Positions 15,606 through 22,598 of a DNA stretch of 25,047 nt are shown one piece after another (the stretch's first letter is position 1; each line of letters starts with the position of its first letter). Location: positions 13,337-38,383 of the forward strand of contig VBJR01000049.1 of the NCBI GenBank assembly GCA_005880175.1. Reading direction: 5' to 3'. The notes under the pieces were generated by a model. It was not told where the DNA came from, did not search any database, and saw nothing but the letters and a program-made list of their open reading frames with translations. The position numbers and the translations under genes were made by a program. This stretch comes from Chloroflexota bacterium (GTDB lineage: Bacteria; Chloroflexota; Dormibacteria; Dormibacterales; Dormibacteraceae).

Positions 15606-16696
15606 GACGTCCTCGATGCGGCGCCGGCCGCCGCCAGCTCATCGCGCTCGAACCAGCGCACGGGGTGCTCGACGCCGTGCTTCGCCTCGTACGCGCGCCA
15701 CATGGTCTCGAAGTGCCCGCGGTAGGCTTGCTGGACGTCCCTCGCGACGGGCTCCGAGAGCCCGATCGCGTGTATCCGCTTCGCAAGCTGGCCCACCGAG
15801 TACTCGCGGAAGTCGAGCGGGCTCTGGCGCAGCTCCGGCGGCTGGTCGCTGGGGTCGGGGACCTCGAGCCGCGTGTCGGGGTCGACGATGGTGAGCACCG
15901 CGGCCTCGGAGAGCTCGAGCAGCTTGAGCGCGACGACGCGCGCCATCTCGGGGTCCTGGAGCACGCGACGGCGCAGCGCGAGGACGCCGAAGCCGATGTG
16001 GCGCGACTCGTCGCGCGCGACCGCGATGAACCCGGCGTGGAAGCCGGGCATGAAGCCGGTGGCGCGGGTGAAGCGGAGGAGGCTGCGCTGACCGGTGAGC
16101 GCCAGGAAGCCCTCGATGACGATGTGGTAGGTCACGACCGCCTCGACCCACGCGCGCAGGTCGCGCGGCTCGCGGCGGACGGCGTCGGTGGCCGCGACGA
16201 GGTGGGTCTCGAAGATCCCCCTGAAGCCGGCGGTGGCCTCGGGCCCGACGGTCTCCAGCGCGGCCTTCAGCCCCCCGTGGACCTCCAGCACCTCGTCGAA
16301 GAAGCGATGGAAGAAGACGGTGTGACGGGCCTCGTCGGCGACCTGGGTGGCGAGGAAGATGCCCTCGTCCTCGTGCGCGGCCGCGTGCAGGATCGGGCTG
16401 AGCGTGTCGGTGACCGCCTGCTCGCCGATGAAGAACAGGGTCATGGTGCGGCGCACGATCCGCCTGGTCTCGTCGTCCAGGGAGGACCAGTGCTGCACGT
16501 CGGTGGCGAGGTCCAGGTCGTAGACGGCCCACTGCTGCCGCTCCCAGCGCCGGTACAGCGACATCGCGTCCATCGTGGGGAGCAGGTAGCTGTCCATCTG
16601 CTGCTGCACGTCATCGATCGAGACGTGGACGAGCTCCGACAGCGGCGAGCTCTCCACACGCCGTACGACCGCCTCGACCTCATCCAGCTGACTCAT
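15602..16696 (-). CDS. R2-like ligand-binding oxidase (R2lox-type ferritin-like metalloprotein)
   Basis: 364 residues, all-helical ferritin-like fold. Six metal ligands are visible: Glu92 (GEQAVTD), Glu122 and His125 (DEARH), Glu195 (IEGFLALTG), Glu230 and His233 (DESRH). Compared with R2lox from Geobacillus as I recall it (ligands E69/E102/H105/E167/E202/H205 and a Val72-Tyr162 ether cross-link), Val95 is three residues after the first Glu and Tyr190 five before the fourth, exactly the spacing of the cross-link pair. This favours R2lox (Mn/Fe oxidase binding a fatty-acid-like ligand) over a true ribonucleotide reductase R2 subunit. No large subunit is nearby. It is the first gene of the lux-containing operon; the ATG at 16694-16696 has GGAGG ten bases upstream. 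A lipid-oxidising role in the cluster is inferred. Confidence 0.87.
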   Translation of the reverse strand: MSQLDEVEAVVRRVESSPLSELVHVSIDDVQQQMDSYLLPTMDAMSLYRRWERQQWAVYDLDLATDVQHWSSLDDETRRIVRRTMTLFFIGEQAVTDTLSPILHAAAHEDEGIFLATQVADEARHTVFFHRFFDEVLEVHGGLKAALETVGPEATAGFRGIFETHLVAATDAVRREPRDLRAWVEAVVTYHIVIEGFLALTGQRSLLRFTRATGFMPGFHAGFIAVARDESRHIGFGVLALRRRVLQDPEMARVVALKLLELSEAAVLTIVDPDTRLEVPDPSDQPPELRQSPLDFREYSVGQLAKRIHAIGLSEPVARDVQQAYRGHFETMWRAYEAKHGVEHPVRWFERDELAAAGAASRTS

Positions 16697-16736
16697 GAGC
16701 GCGCTGTGCCTCCGGTGTGTGCGAACGATTGACTGG

Positions 16737-16775
16737 CGGCGAGTGCCGGCCGAGCTGCCCGGCCGCGTCTCGCCG
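16737..16775 (-). promoter_or_regulatory. Stem-loop in the R2lox leader
   Basis: CGGCGAG at 16737-16743 pairs with CTCGCCG at 16769-16775; inside, CGGCCG at 16747-16752 pairs with CGGCCG at 16760-16765 around a 7-base loop, with a symmetric 3x3 internal loop between the stems. It lies 41-79 bases upstream of the R2lox ATG. No T-run follows on either side, so it is not a typical intrinsic terminator. It could affect translation or mRNA stability of the operon, or bind a protein as DNA. Confidence 0.45.
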
Positions 16776-16837
16776 GCTCCCCACTAACCGTCGTCAGCGC
16801 GGAGTGTTTCGTGCTGTCGGCAGCGTATCGGCGGCCG

Positions 16838-16865
16838 ATCCTAACCACCACGTACACCCGTACAA
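16838..16865 (-). promoter_or_regulatory. Candidate promoter for the R2lox-lux operon
   Basis: On the minus strand TTGTAC (16860-16865) and TAGGAT (16838-16843) are separated by 16 bases, giving a weak -35 and a fair -10 element for a housekeeping sigma factor. Transcription would start near 16830, leaving a ~135-base leader with the stem-loop. Weak consensus; prediction only. Confidence 0.3.
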
Positions 16866-16878
16866 CGCGGCACGTACA
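16851..16878. repeat. Three direct CGTACA repeats
   Basis: CGTACA occurs at 16851-16856, 16859-16864 and 16873-16878; the second and third extend to CGTACAA, and each overlaps a self-complementary GTAC core. The spacing is 8 and 14 bases. They coincide with the candidate -35 region of the operon, as expected for operator half-sites of an unlinked regulator. No regulator gene adjoins. Confidence 0.4.
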
Positions 16879-17096
16879 ATCAGTTGGACGTTCACGCGCG
16901 GGACGCCGTGCGGGCAGGGAGACGGACGGGAGGGAGCTCCCGCCAGCCTCTGCCTCTGGATCTCCGGATGCCGGGGTGGACGTCTGTGGCCGATCGGTGG
17001 TCGTCGCCATGCCGGCTGCCAGCATCCCAGCGCCCGCGGCAGCCGCACATCCGAAGAATTACCGAAGGACTACCGACTTTTCGATCCAGGTGGTGA

Positions 17097-17225
17097 GTAG
17101 CTGCCTCGGAGCCCCTGCTCGACGCGCTGGATATCGAGCACGGGCGAATCGTCGGGTACGAGCCCCGACAGGATCATGCCGCGGAGGTGGTAGCTCTCAT
17201 GGAACGCATTCGAGCGCCGCACCGG
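17097..17225 (+). pseudogene. Possible C-terminal remnant of a site-specific recombinase
   Basis: An open plus-strand segment directly after a TGA reads LLDALDIEHGRIVGYEPR followed by DHAAEVVALMERI. This pattern resembles the C-terminal tail of serine recombinases (strand with a G-R-I-V turn, then a charged helix), but no catalytic or DNA-binding domain is present upstream and no start codon fits the beginning. It abuts the tRNA-like gene, a common integration site. The identification is weak. Confidence 0.25.
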
Positions 17226-17242
17226 CCGCCGCGGTTGCGGTT

Positions 17243-17328
17243 TGGTGGGCCGGGAGGGAGTCGAACCCCCACAGCTTTCGCGGCGGTTTTACCGACCGTT
17301 GGGCTCACCACATGCCCTTTGCCGACCC
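17243..17328 (-). tRNA. tRNA-like gene, class II length, anticodon uncertain (possibly Tyr GUA)
   Basis: The 86-base minus-strand segment folds as a tRNA. The acceptor GGGTCGG (17322-17328) pairs with CCGGCCC, followed by discriminator A and an encoded CCA (17243-17245). The T-arm GGGGG-TTCGACT-CCCTC is standard. A D-like arm GGGC-ATGTGGTGA-GCCC and an anticodon-like arm (C)GGT-CGGTAAA-ACC follow the normal order, with a short variable region containing a GC-GAAA-GC hairpin. Oddities: position 8 is C instead of the near-invariant U, four bases lie between acceptor and D-stem, and position 33 is G instead of U if the anticodon is GTA. It is therefore either an unusual or degenerate tRNA, or my register for the central part is wrong. 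Confidence 0.55.
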
Positions 17329-17431
17329 ACGGGCGGAGGCCGACCGGCCTGCGGGCCGGTGGCTCCGAGCTTGGAGCGCCCACTATGGTACCCAACCGCT
17401 GGCCTCGACGCTTCCCGCCTACCATGGCTCC

Positions 17432-18284
17432 GTGCCGCCTGGTCGTCCCGTCGCCGCTGCCGGGCCCGGTCGGCCCCGGCCGCGGGCCTGGCGGTCCCTG
17501 CTCGTTCTCCTTGCGGCCTGTCATCCGGAGCCCGCGGCCGCCGTCACCATCCTGACCTCGCTCCTCGCCCTGGCGGCTGGGGCCGGGCGTGGGACGCTCT
17601 GGATCGCCGCTGCCGTTGGGGCCGGGCAGCTCGGGGTTGGGTGGTCGAACGACTACCTCGATCGAGAGCTCGATCGGGCCGCCGGTCGGGCTGACAAGCC
17701 GCTCGCCGCCTCTGCGGCTGACCAGGGCGGGGGCGCCAGCGCCGCCACCGTCCGCGTCGCCGCCCTCGTCGCCCTCGTCGCCGCCGTGCCCCTCTGCGCT
17801 CGCCTACAACGCCGGGCTCAAGGCGCGGCCGCTCAGCGTGCTGCCCTACGCCGTCGCCTTCGGGCTCCTGCCCGTCGCCGTGGCCCTCGGGCTGCCCAGA
17901 GCCGGTCCCGGGCCGCACTGGCCGCCCGCCTGGGCCGTCGCCGCCTCCGCGCTGGCCGGTGCCGGTGGCCACTTCACCCAGGCCCTCCCGGACATCGCCG
18001 CCGACCGGGCCCTCGGCATCCGCGGCCTGCCCCAGCTGGTCGGCAGGCGCGCGGCCGCGCTCGCAGCCGCGACTCTGCTCCTCGCCGCCAACCTCACCAT
18101 CGCCCTCGCGGCCGCGCTCGAGCCGCGGGCGCTTGCAGCGCTCCACACCGCCCTGGCGGCAGCGCTCGCGGCCGGCATCCTCGTGGCAACCCTGAGGAAC
18201 CGCGAGCGCCTGGCCTTCCGGCTCACGCTCGGCTCGGCCGCGCTCGCCGTCGTCGCGTTCGTCGCCGGCGGCGGCCGGCTGTGA
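17432..18284 (+). pseudogene. UbiA-family prenyltransferase, frame-disrupted
   Basis: The first part (from a GTG at 17432; start uncertain) has two hydrophobic helices and the first Asp-rich motif NDYLDRELD (73-81) followed by RADKPLA, which bind prenyl diphosphate through magnesium. The second part, in another frame, continues with ALAYNAGLKARPLSVLPY, the second Asp motif LPDIAADRALG, and further membrane helices to the stop at 18282-18284. The frames join near 17793-17797, between VPL and SALAYNAG, where relatives have about 20 more residues (part of a helix pair). So a short block is missing together with the frame. Intact UbiA proteins transfer prenyl chains to aromatic or other acceptors in quinone or lipid synthesis at the membrane. 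The product is unclear. Confidence 0.78.
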
Positions 18285-18294
18285 CGCGGCCTGG

Positions 18295-19266
18295 TTAGTA
18301 GATGAACCCGATCAGCGGGACGCCGCCCGGCTTGATCTGCCGCTGGTCGATCACGTCCCAGCGCACGAAGTTCATCTCGGACACGACGAACGAGCCATCC
18401 GGGTTCACCGCGTCCACGATCGCGACGTGGCCGAAGCTGCTCTCCCAGGTGACCATGATCGCGCCCACCCGCGGCGTCTGGCCCGTCGCGAAGCCGGCCG
18501 CCTGCGCGTTCCCGAACCACTGCCAGGCGTTGCCCAGCCAGGGCACCGCCCGCCGGTTGTACACGTACCAGGTGCAGTAGCCGAACGAGAAGCGGTTGCC
18601 CGCCCGGACCGGGTACGAGCCGCCGACCGTCAGGATCGAGTACCCGCCGTTGCCGCCGTGCGCGACCGGGCTGGCCACGCTCGAGCTCGACGCCGGCGTC
18701 TCGAAGCTGGCGCCGGTGCCGCCGGGGATCACGACCACGGTGCCACCCGCGATCGGGTCCTGCTCGGACGACCGCAGGTAGTTGAAGTCCACGATCGCGC
18801 TCGGCGACACGTGGTAGATGTTGCCGAGGCTGAGGGGCGTGTCCCCCGGCTGGGCCGTCACCACGATCCCGTCCACCGGCGGGATCATGATCTTCTGGCC
18901 CGTGCTCACGTCCTTCGACGTGCTCTTGAGCGACGAGAAGTTCGACCACCGGATGCTGTTCGTCGAGACGTGGAACCGGGCCGCGAGGTCCTTCAGCGTC
19001 TCCCCGTTCTTCACCTCGTACGTGATCGCCGTGTGCGAGACGGGTTCCGACGTGGGGATCCCGATCGGCTTGATGATCGTGCTCAGGCGGCCGAGCTGCA
19101 CGCTGCCCACCTGGCCACCCTGGCCCATCACCAGGCCCTGGGCGTTCGTCTCGCCCAGCCGCAGGCGAAGCGCCTGCGGCAGCCCGTGATCGAGCGTCGC
19201 GTAGCCGGAGAGCGCCAGCGCCAGCGCGAATACGACTCCGTGCGTTATGTGTCGACCAGCGATCAC
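18295..19266 (-). CDS. Secreted LysM-LysM-CHAP cell-wall protein
   Basis: 323 residues with an N-terminal hydrophobic segment (about 8-24) acting as signal or anchor. Two LysM peptidoglycan-binding repeats follow at about 81-129 (ITYEVKNGETLKDLAARF) and 134-181 (VVTAQPGDTPLSLGNIY), then a Ser/Gly linker and a CHAP domain with the catalytic Cys231 (FGYCTWYV) and His280 (FGHVAIVD). CHAP domains are NlpC/P60-like amidases or endopeptidases cutting cell-wall peptides. The GTG start at 19264-19266 has a G-rich ribosome-binding stretch upstream. It converges with the UbiA gene (10-bp gap) and is divergent from the hydrolase gene. The protein likely acts outside the membrane in cell-wall turnover. 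Confidence 0.9.
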   Translation of the reverse strand: MIAGRHITHGVVFALALALSGYATLDHGLPQALRLRLGETNAQGLVMGQGGQVGSVQLGRLSTIIKPIGIPTSEPVSHTAITYEVKNGETLKDLAARFHVSTNSIRWSNFSSLKSTSKDVSTGQKIMIPPVDGIVVTAQPGDTPLSLGNIYHVSPSAIVDFNYLRSSEQDPIAGGTVVVIPGGTGASFETPASSSSVASPVAHGGNGGYSILTVGGSYPVRAGNRFSFGYCTWYVYNRRAVPWLGNAWQWFGNAQAAGFATGQTPRVGAIMVTWESSFGHVAIVDAVNPDGSFVVSEMNFVRWDVIDQRQIKPGGVPLIGFIY

Positions 19267-19323
19267 CGAGAGCTACCCCCCAATGGACCACCCGGGACAT
19301 GGGTCCCAAATGAGTGGGCCCAG

Positions 19324-19353
19324 AGGCTAGCAGCCGCCCGCCGCGGCTGTCAA
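19324..19353 (-). promoter_or_regulatory. Promoter of the LysM/CHAP gene
   Basis: On the minus strand a perfect TTGACA (19348-19353) is followed after 18 bases by TAGCCT (19324-19329). This places the start of transcription near 19317 and gives a leader of about 50 bases before the GTG, too short for a ydaO-type c-di-AMP riboswitch. Confidence 0.55.
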
Positions 19354-19431
19354 ACCTGTCCCGAGAACCCGACATTCCGTCCCGGCCGCAGGTCCGAACA
19401 CGCCCGGCAGTGCGGTACAGTCCAGGGCGGG

Positions 19432-20433
19432 ATGCGGTGGCGAACCGGTCTCCTCGCGATGGCGCTCGCCGCCGCGGCGTGCAGCAGCGGGCAGACGGCG
19501 GCCCAGCCTCGGCACGCGCCAGCGGCCACGCCTACGCCGCGGGCCACGGCCGCCCGGACGCCGGCCCCCACCCCCACCCCGCAGCTGCCTCCGTATGCGA
19601 TCGAGTCGCTCCGCGCCCGCGCCTACCCGGGCGGTCAGCTGACCCTCGGCGACCAGATGTTCCGCGGCGCGGGCTTCACGAAGTACCACATGAGCTGGCC
19701 CAGCAACGGCCAGACGATGACTGGCACGATCTCCCTGCCCGACGGCCCGGGGCCCTTCCCGGTCGTCGTCGTGAACCACGGCTTCATCCCGCCCGAGCGC
19801 TACTGGATCGGCCAGGACTCCGGCATCTTCGGCGACCCCATGGCCGCCCACGGCTTCATCTCGGTCGCCCCCAACTGGCCCGGCTACTCGGGATCCGGCC
19901 CGGCGCCGGCCGACCTGCCCCAGATCGTCGGCCAGCTGGTGACGGCGCTCGACCTGGTCACCGCCGTCAGCGCGCTGCCCCAGGCCGACAGGAGCCGGAT
20001 CGCGTTCGTCGGCCACAGCAACGGCGGCGGCATCAGCGAGCTCGCGATGGTGGTCGATCCCCGCATCCGCGCCGTCGTCCTGCAGGCGCCCGTCAGCACC
20101 GACATGGCGGACAACGCGCGCATGTGGTGGGTCCAGCGGCCCGACTCGCTGGCCGGTCTCGGCACGCCCGACTCCAACCCCGACGGCTACCGGCACCTGT
20201 CGCCCCGCAACTACCTGGCCTCGTGGGAGCCCCCGGTGCTGATCGTCCAGGGCACCGTGGACCACACGATCCCGGCCGCCTGGACCAACGCCACCTACAC
20301 GGCGCTCCAGCAGGCGGGCGTCGAGTCGAAGCTCATGTGGGTCCCGGGCGGCGACCACGACCTGGTCGGCGCCAATCTGGACAGCGCCGTGTCGGCCCAG
20401 GAGGCCTGGATCCGGCACGCGCTCGGCATGTGA
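19432..20433 (+). CDS. Lipoprotein alpha/beta hydrolase
   Basis: 333 residues. The signal peptide ends in a lipobox (ALAAAAC, Cys17), so the mature protein is lipid-anchored. A Thr/Pro/Ala-rich spacer (25-52) leads to an alpha/beta-hydrolase domain of the dienelactone-hydrolase/PET-hydrolase-like group. VVVVNHGF forms the oxyanion strand, GHSNGGG holds nucleophile Ser196, and the acid and base are probably Asp277 (GTVDHT) and His309 (GGDHD). Likely an ester-cleaving enzyme on the cell surface; the substrate is unknown. The ATG at 19432 follows GGGCGGG. A TACAGT at 19416-19421 could be a -10 element with an almost leaderless transcript. Confidence 0.9.
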   Translation: MRWRTGLLAMALAAAACSSGQTAAQPRHAPAATPTPRATAARTPAPTPTPQLPPYAIESLRARAYPGGQLTLGDQMFRGAGFTKYHMSWPSNGQTMTGTISLPDGPGPFPVVVVNHGFIPPERYWIGQDSGIFGDPMAAHGFISVAPNWPGYSGSGPAPADLPQIVGQLVTALDLVTAVSALPQADRSRIAFVGHSNGGGISELAMVVDPRIRAVVLQAPVSTDMADNARMWWVQRPDSLAGLGTPDSNPDGYRHLSPRNYLASWEPPVLIVQGTVDHTIPAAWTNATYTALQQAGVESKLMWVPGGDHDLVGANLDSAVSAQEAWIRHALGM

Positions 20434-20493
20434 CGAACGACTGACACCGATTCGCGCCGGTTTCGCCCCACTCGCCTCCTAGACTCCCTGGCG

Positions 20494-21860
20494 ATGGGTG
20501 CCATCTTCCAGGGGCTCGTTCGGCGGCGGACGTACGTCTCGGCGATGTTCCTCGCCACCCGGTTGCCGCTCGGGTTCCTCTACTTCGTCGTCCTGGTCAT
20601 CGGCCTCGCCGGCGGCCTCTCCGGCGCGCTGGTCCTGGTCGGCATCCCCGCGATCGTGCTGACGTTCGTGTTCGCCCACGGCTTCGCCGCGTTCGAGCGC
20701 CAGCTCTCGCGCGCGTGCGCGACCATCTTGCGAACGCCGTCACCTGGAAGAGCATCCTCTACCTCTTCCTCCAGTTCCCGGTCGGCCTGCTGGCGTTCCT
20801 GCTGGAGGTGCTCGGCCTCAGCGTCGCCCTGGCCGCGGCGCTGACGCCGGCGTGGTACCTGCTCGACCGGCTGACGTACCACCCGTCCGACGTCCAGTTC
20901 CAGGGCCTGCTGCTGCTCGCGACCGGCAGCGGCACCGGCATCGATCTCCGCGGCCTGCTGCTCGCGCTCCTGCTGGGCGTCGCCGGGGTCGTGCTCCTGG
21001 CGTGGGTCCTCTGGGTCCTCGACCAGGCGGCGGCCGGCTGGGGCGCGGTCGCGTCCTGGATGCTCGGCGTGAGCGACGCGCAGGTGCGGCTGGCCGAGGC
21101 GCGTTCGGCAGCCGAGGCGGAGCGGCAGCGGGCCGAGCGCGCGGACCAGAGCCAGCGCGAGCTGATCGTCAACCTCTCGCACGAGCTGCGCACACCGATC
21201 GCCAGCATCCGCGCCCACGTGGAGTCGCTGACGATGCGCGACGACGCGGCGACGCTCGACGCGGAGGTCACGCGCTACCTCGACGTGATCGGCCGCGAGA
21301 CCGAGCGCCTGAACGCGCTCGTGGACGACCTGCTGGCCGTCGCCCGCGCCGAGGCCGGCGAGCTGCAGCTGATGCTGGGCCCGGTCTCCGTCGTCCAGGT
21401 CGTGCGCCACGCGCGGGAGGCGCTCGGGCCCATCGCCCGGCGCCAGCGCCGGGTCACCCTGCTGGAGCGCCTGCCCGAGGGCGGCGTGCCGCTGGTCATG
21501 GCGGACCCGGACCGGCTGACGCAGGTGATGCTGAACCTGGTCCGCAACGCCGTGACGTACACCCCGGAGGGCGGTCTGGTCTCGATCGAGGCGACGATGG
21601 ACGGCCCGGGCCACGTGGCGCTCTCGGTCGCCGACACCGGCATCGGGATCCCGCCCGAGGACCTGGAGCGCGTGTTCGAGCGCTTCTACCGGACGGACGC
21701 CTCGCGCGCCCGCAGCACCGGCGGCTTCGGGCTCGGCCTCTCGATCGCGCGCGACCTGGTCGAGGCGATGGGCGGGACCATCTCGGTCGAGAGCGAGGTG
21801 GGGGCCGGCAGCCGGTTCACCGTGCGACTCCCGGTCGCACAGCTCGCGGAGGTTGGGTGA
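20494..21860 (+). pseudogene. Sensor histidine kinase with putative-sensor membrane domain, frame-disrupted
   Basis: The first ~70 residues (ATG 20494) form the start of an actinobacterial putative-sensor domain: RLPLGFLYFVVLVIGLAGG, then FAHGFAAFERQLSRA. The frame changes at about 20707-20716 and continues with ANAVTWKSILYLFLQFPVG and three more membrane helices, a coiled coil, the H-box LSHELRTP, the N-box NLVRNAVTYTPEGG, the G1 box DTGIGIPPE and FERFYR...GFGLGL. Relatives have a linker of some 20-25 residues at the break. The kinase half is complete. Its TGA overlaps the response-regulator ATG, as usual for a pair. It would sense an envelope signal and phosphorylate the adjacent regulator. 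Whether the break is real is unclear. Confidence 0.83.
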
Positions 21861-22597
21861 TGGCGCTGGTGCTGGTGGTCGAGGACGAGGTGGACATGAG
21901 CAACCTGATCCGCGACCGCCTCGTCGCCGAGGGTCACGAGGTGGCGCAGGCGTTCGACGGCCGCACCGCGCTGGCCGTCGCGCAGGATCGGTCGCCCGAC
22001 CTCGTGATCCTCGACTGGATGCTGCCCGACCTGGACGGGCTCGCCGTCTGCCGGCGGCTGCGCGAGGAGCACCTGATGCCGATCATCATGCTGACGGCGC
22101 GGACGGAGGAGGTCGATCGCGTGCTGGGCCTCGAGGTGGGCGCCGACGACTACGTCCCCAAGCCGTTCTCGATGCGCGAGCTGCTGGCCAGGGCCCGGGC
22201 GGCGCTGCGCCGCGTCGCGCTGGAGAGCCAGCGCGGCGCCACCATGGCCACCGCCGGCGCCGGGCCGACCCCGGTGAGCGCCGGGCCGGCCGCGATCCTC
22301 CACGGGCCCCTGCGCATCGATCCCGGCGCGCACGCCGCCACGCTGGACGGCGAGACGCTGCACCTGACCCCCAAGGAGTACGACCTGCTGGTGCTGTTCG
22401 CGACGCACCCCGGCCGGGCGTTCAGCCGCGACTTCCTGCTGGAGCGGATCTGGGACGGCGACTACGAGGGCTTCGACCGGGCGGTAGACACGCACATCCG
22501 ACGCCTGCGTCGCAAGCTGGGGCCGCTCGGCGACGCGATCGTGACCGTGTGGGGCGTCGGCTACCGGTTCGTGCCCCAGCCGCAGGGGAGGAGCTGA
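21860..22597 (+). CDS. OmpR/PhoB-family response regulator
   Basis: 245 residues. The receiver domain has acidic VVEDEVD, phosphoacceptor Asp52 (LVILDWMLPDLDG), a conserved Thr in MLTA and Lys101 in YVPKPFS. A ~30-residue Ala/Gly/Pro linker leads to a winged-helix DNA-binding domain (LTPKEYDLLVLF, VDTHIRRLRRKLG, VWGVGYRF). The ATG shares its A with the kinase stop (TGATG). It probably controls its own operon, including the DUF4097 gene two bases downstream, and perhaps others. Confidence 0.95.
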   Translation: MALVLVVEDEVDMSNLIRDRLVAEGHEVAQAFDGRTALAVAQDRSPDLVILDWMLPDLDGLAVCRRLREEHLMPIIMLTARTEEVDRVLGLEVGADDYVPKPFSMRELLARARAALRRVALESQRGATMATAGAGPTPVSAGPAAILHGPLRIDPGAHAATLDGETLHLTPKEYDLLVLFATHPGRAFSRDFLLERIWDGDYEGFDRAVDTHIRRLRRKLGPLGDAIVTVWGVGYRFVPQPQGRS

Positions 22598-22598
22598 C

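Larger units (their letters stand above)
16697..17242. other. Intergenic region upstream of the lux-containing operon
   Basis: No convincing full gene in 546 bp. It holds the R2lox leader with a strong stem-loop, a candidate minus-strand promoter, three CGTACA repeats, a patch of lower GC around 17050-17090, and a short open segment at 17097-17225 that may be a recombinase remnant. Each is listed separately. Base composition is less G/C-biased than the flanking genes. Confidence 0.6.

Noticed and set aside
15602..16696. Class I ribonucleotide reductase beta subunit
   Set aside because: No alpha subunit is adjacent, and the Val95/Tyr190 spacing and EGFLALTG segment fit R2lox better.
16841..17090. 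A protein-coding gene on the plus strand starting in the intergenic region
   Set aside because: The open frames have no plausible start with a ribosome-binding site, and their composition changes along their length and runs through the tRNA-like gene.
17243..17600. 3' end of a tmRNA
   Set aside because: The T-arm and CCA would fit, but a matching acceptor 5' strand lies only 80 bases upstream and the UbiA coding region begins where a tmRNA body would be.
19267..19431. ydaO/yuaA-type c-di-AMP riboswitch upstream of the LysM/CHAP gene
   Set aside because: Such riboswitches often precede cell-wall CHAP/LysM genes, but the TTGACA promoter leaves only a ~50-base leader and none of the conserved riboswitch blocks is visible.
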